DNA of 12,218 nt from Thermomucor indicae-seudaticae (taxonomy: Eukaryota > Mucoromycota > Mucoromycetes > Mucorales > Lichtheimiaceae), in assembly GCA_000787465.1 (NCBI GenBank), contig JSYX01000810.1:1-12218 (forward strand), given 5' to 3'. The position numbers were made by a program, and so were the translations under genes. Numbering within the stretch: the stretch's first letter is position 1; every line of letters starts with the position of its first letter. This document shows positions 10,817 through 12,218 of the stretch, in pieces. A model generated the notes under the pieces. That model had not been told where the DNA came from. It did no database searches and saw only the letters and a list, made by a program, of their open reading frames with translations.

Positions 10817-10898
10817 GGAATCCCGTTAATTTTACCCCCATTAATTTTCAACCCTCGTTATTTTCACGTTCCTCTGCAAAATATCCAGAAAACAGTGA
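10817..10898 (+). repeat. GTTAA-element, diverged copy 1
   Basis: This stretch is related in order and orientation to 11442-11538. The shared blocks are GGA..CCCGTTAA, ACCCCC(A/G)TTAATTT..CAA, GTTCCTCTG(C/T)AAAA and ACAGTGA. An 8-bp inverted pair CAGAGGAA (10813-10820) and TTCCTCTG (10869-10876) bounds its first part. A further inverted relative of the GTTAA block lies at 10942-10967. It lacks the long palindrome of copy 2, so it looks older or partly deleted. Confidence 0.55.
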
Positions 10899-11441
10899 AA
10901 ATTTTCAATCCCTCGATAGTTTCACTTTCAAGGGACTCAGAGGGGTTGAAACCCTTAACGCGGTTCCATTAGCCAATGAAATCCGACTAAGAAGCTGAGC
11001 TGAAAAGCTTTCTATTCAGAAGAAAGCTCACCAAAGTTTGCTTTGTATGACGTCGTGATCTTAGGCTATGTATAGTGAAAGACTTTTCCTGGTCACATAA
11101 CGGAGTTCTCTCACTGTTACCAATGACAAGTACTGGAGGCTATAGTAATCAGAGACAATTCTAGTCACTGTATGGCCTGTACAGGGAACGTACGAGCTCG
11201 TCTTCAGAAAAAAATTTTTTCTTTCCCAATGCTTATCCCGTTGCACACACAGACCTGCTTTGTGATGGTTCCCGAAACGCTATCGTTTTTCATTCTGATT
11301 ATATCATCGTACAGACTCAACGGATGCAGCGCAGCAGTATCAGTCTGTTATCATAGCATCCTTAGAAAAGCGGAGTAGGTCATTGTTCCATCAATGTGGC
11401 AAATGCACCAATCAGGCGTTGCGCATTCGAATCCCAAACAC

Positions 11442-11538
11442 GGACCCCGTTAACTTCCAACCCCCGTTAATTTCAAGGTCTCAACGAGAATCCTGGCCTT
11501 GAAATTAACGGGGTTCCTCTGTAAAAATCGGACAGTGA
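11442..11538 (+). repeat. GTTAA-element, copy 2 with long palindrome
   Basis: Two tandem left units (CCCCGTTAACTTCCAA and CCCCGTTAATTTCAAGG) are followed by a right arm CCTTGAAATTAACGGGG. The second left arm, 11462-11478, pairs perfectly over 17 bp with 11497-11513, around an 18-nt loop. The outer unit can pair imperfectly with the same right arm. The layout suits a small non-autonomous element or a structured RNA. I found no clear target-site duplication. Confidence 0.6.
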
Positions 11539-11867
11539 TAATGAAGACGTCTTCGAATTTTTGGCCCTGAACTCGCGCGTTTATTGGGTATTTTAAGGCT
11601 GTCAAACTGAGAACGGCTCCGTCCTTGCCAAATTAGTACTCATTATACTGTTTATTGATTGGACTTTTGCTTCTAATGGAGAAACTTTATTGAATATGCG
11701 AAATGAGCGCTCGCTGTACTCAGCCTGCCGCTCTCGCCAGTTCTGATGGTTTGGGGCGAATAAAAAACCCAAGGGACTTTGGTAAAATTGTGTTGCAAGA
11801 AAGATGGGGTATTTATACTAAAGGGAGAGGAATCAGGAATAGCTTTTTTTTGGGTGGGGGTGTCAAT
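11539..11867. other. Intergenic region before the MITE
   Basis: I see no coding frame or RNA gene here. A perfect 12-bp palindrome GAAGACGTCTTC lies at 11543-11554. The stretch is otherwise plain, ending in a T-run and G-run just before the target-site duplication of the MITE. Confidence 0.5.
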
Positions 11868-11997
11868 TAGGGTTCCGAGTCAGGACAGGATTTTCCTGAG
11901 TCCCGTCTTGAGCGTCCCGTCCTGAATCCTGTCCAGAGTCACCCATGTCCTGAGCGTCCCGTCCCGTCCCGTCCTGAGCGCCCTGAGCGGAACCCTA
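11868..11997. mobile_element. hAT-type MITE, 130 bp
   Basis: The element starts TAGGGTTCCG (11868-11877) and ends CGGAACCCTA (11988-11997), a perfect 10-bp terminal inverted repeat. It is flanked by an identical 8-bp direct repeat GTGTCAAT at 11860-11867 and 11998-12005, a target-site duplication. An 8-bp duplication with YAGGG-type ends is the hallmark of hAT transposons. The interior is GC-rich and repetitive, with GAGCGTCCCGTC and TCCTGAG units and no coding capacity, so it would depend on a transposase in trans. It lies 31 bp beyond the stop of the partial gene at the right edge. The intact duplication suggests a fairly recent insertion. Confidence 0.8.
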
Positions 11998-12036
11998 GTG
12001 TCAATGGAGGCCAAGCTGTAAAGACGGGAAGGGTTG

Positions 12037-12218
12037 CTAGCGGGAATCGTCGACGGGTCGTGCGTTGAGCCAGGTTAGAAAGGCGTGGTCAGGTTGGTGT
12101 ACGTTGAGTGGAGGTGCTGGGTCAGGAGGATAGCTGGTCCATCTCGGCAAGGAGGTGGCATAGGATCGGCCAAGGGCGGCGCCAGTACGTCTGAATGTAA
12201 TGGCGGGTAAGGTGTCGT
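12037..12218 (-). CDS. Partial C-terminal coding region, unknown protein
   Basis: A minus-strand frame enters at the right edge (first full codon at 12216) and runs 59 codons to TAG at 12037. It contains FRRTGAALGRSY, LPRWTSYPPDPAPP, and ends HAFLTWLNARPVDDSR. The mix of Trp, Pro and charged residues, and the absence of stops to the edge, suggest real coding sequence, but I recognise no domain and the sample is short. It may be the last exon of a larger gene or part of an element. The MITE sits just past its 3' end. Confidence 0.4.
   Translation of the reverse strand, partial: DTLPAITFRRTGAALGRSYATSLPRWTSYPPDPAPPLNVHQPDHAFLTWLNARPVDDSR

Noticed and set aside
10717..10998. Plus-strand 93-residue frame
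   Set aside because: It runs straight through the GTTAA repeat copy and hairpins, so its codons are repeat sequence.
11423..11434. Pol III B-box-like GCATTCGAATCC, possible tRNA or SINE
   Set aside because: The flanking bases do not form a T stem, no acceptor stem or A box fits upstream, and there is no terminator T-run at the right distance.

Overview
This window is nuclear DNA from a fungus. Every confident gene is a conserved eukaryotic housekeeping or signalling gene, and each is split by very short spliceosomal introns (53-82 bp; 32 introns in six genes). Gene density is high, spacers are only tens to a few hundred bases, and the MAP kinase is of the fungal Hog1/Sty1 type with a TGY activation loop. 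The high density of short introns would suit an early-diverging fungus such as a member of Mucoromycota. That placement is inference, not shown.

Layout: 1-393 is upstream sequence. 394-1302 (+) is VPS24/CHMP3 (ESCRT-III). 1608-3014 (-) is an NADPH-dependent aldo-keto reductase. 3266-4370 (-) is COQ5, the mitochondrial ubiquinone methyltransferase. 4426-4852 (-) is a small basic protein of unknown function ending only 55 bp before the COQ5 start. 4853-5186 is a divergent promoter region. 5187-6671 (+) is a WIPI3/WDR45B-type PROPPIN (Hsv2-like). 6725-8154 (-) is an RCC1-type Ran exchange factor. 8315-10037 (-) is the Hog1-type MAPK in 11 exons. From 10038 to about 12036 there is a gene-poor accessory stretch. 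It holds two diverged copies of a GTTAA-containing repeat, one with a perfect 17-bp palindrome, and a 130-bp hAT-type MITE with 10-bp perfect terminal inverted repeats and an 8-bp target-site duplication. The last 180 bp carry an open minus-strand frame that ends at 12037 and runs off the window.

The genes do not form one pathway. VPS24 and the PROPPIN act in endosomal and autophagic membrane remodelling. Hog1 and RCC1 serve stress signalling and nuclear transport. COQ5 makes ubiquinone. The reductase may handle sugars, polyols or carbonyl stress.

All exon boundaries were worked out by eye from splice signals, reading phase and family conservation, and each model closes with consistent phase. 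The more unusual points are two GC-AG introns among the 32, out-of-frame upstream ORFs overlapping the COQ5 and HOG1 start codons, stop codons embedded in or touching AATAAA-like signals, a last exon of only four codons that splits the VPS24 MIM motif, and the intact MITE. I found no CRISPR array, tRNA, rRNA, or clear undescribed multi-gene system.
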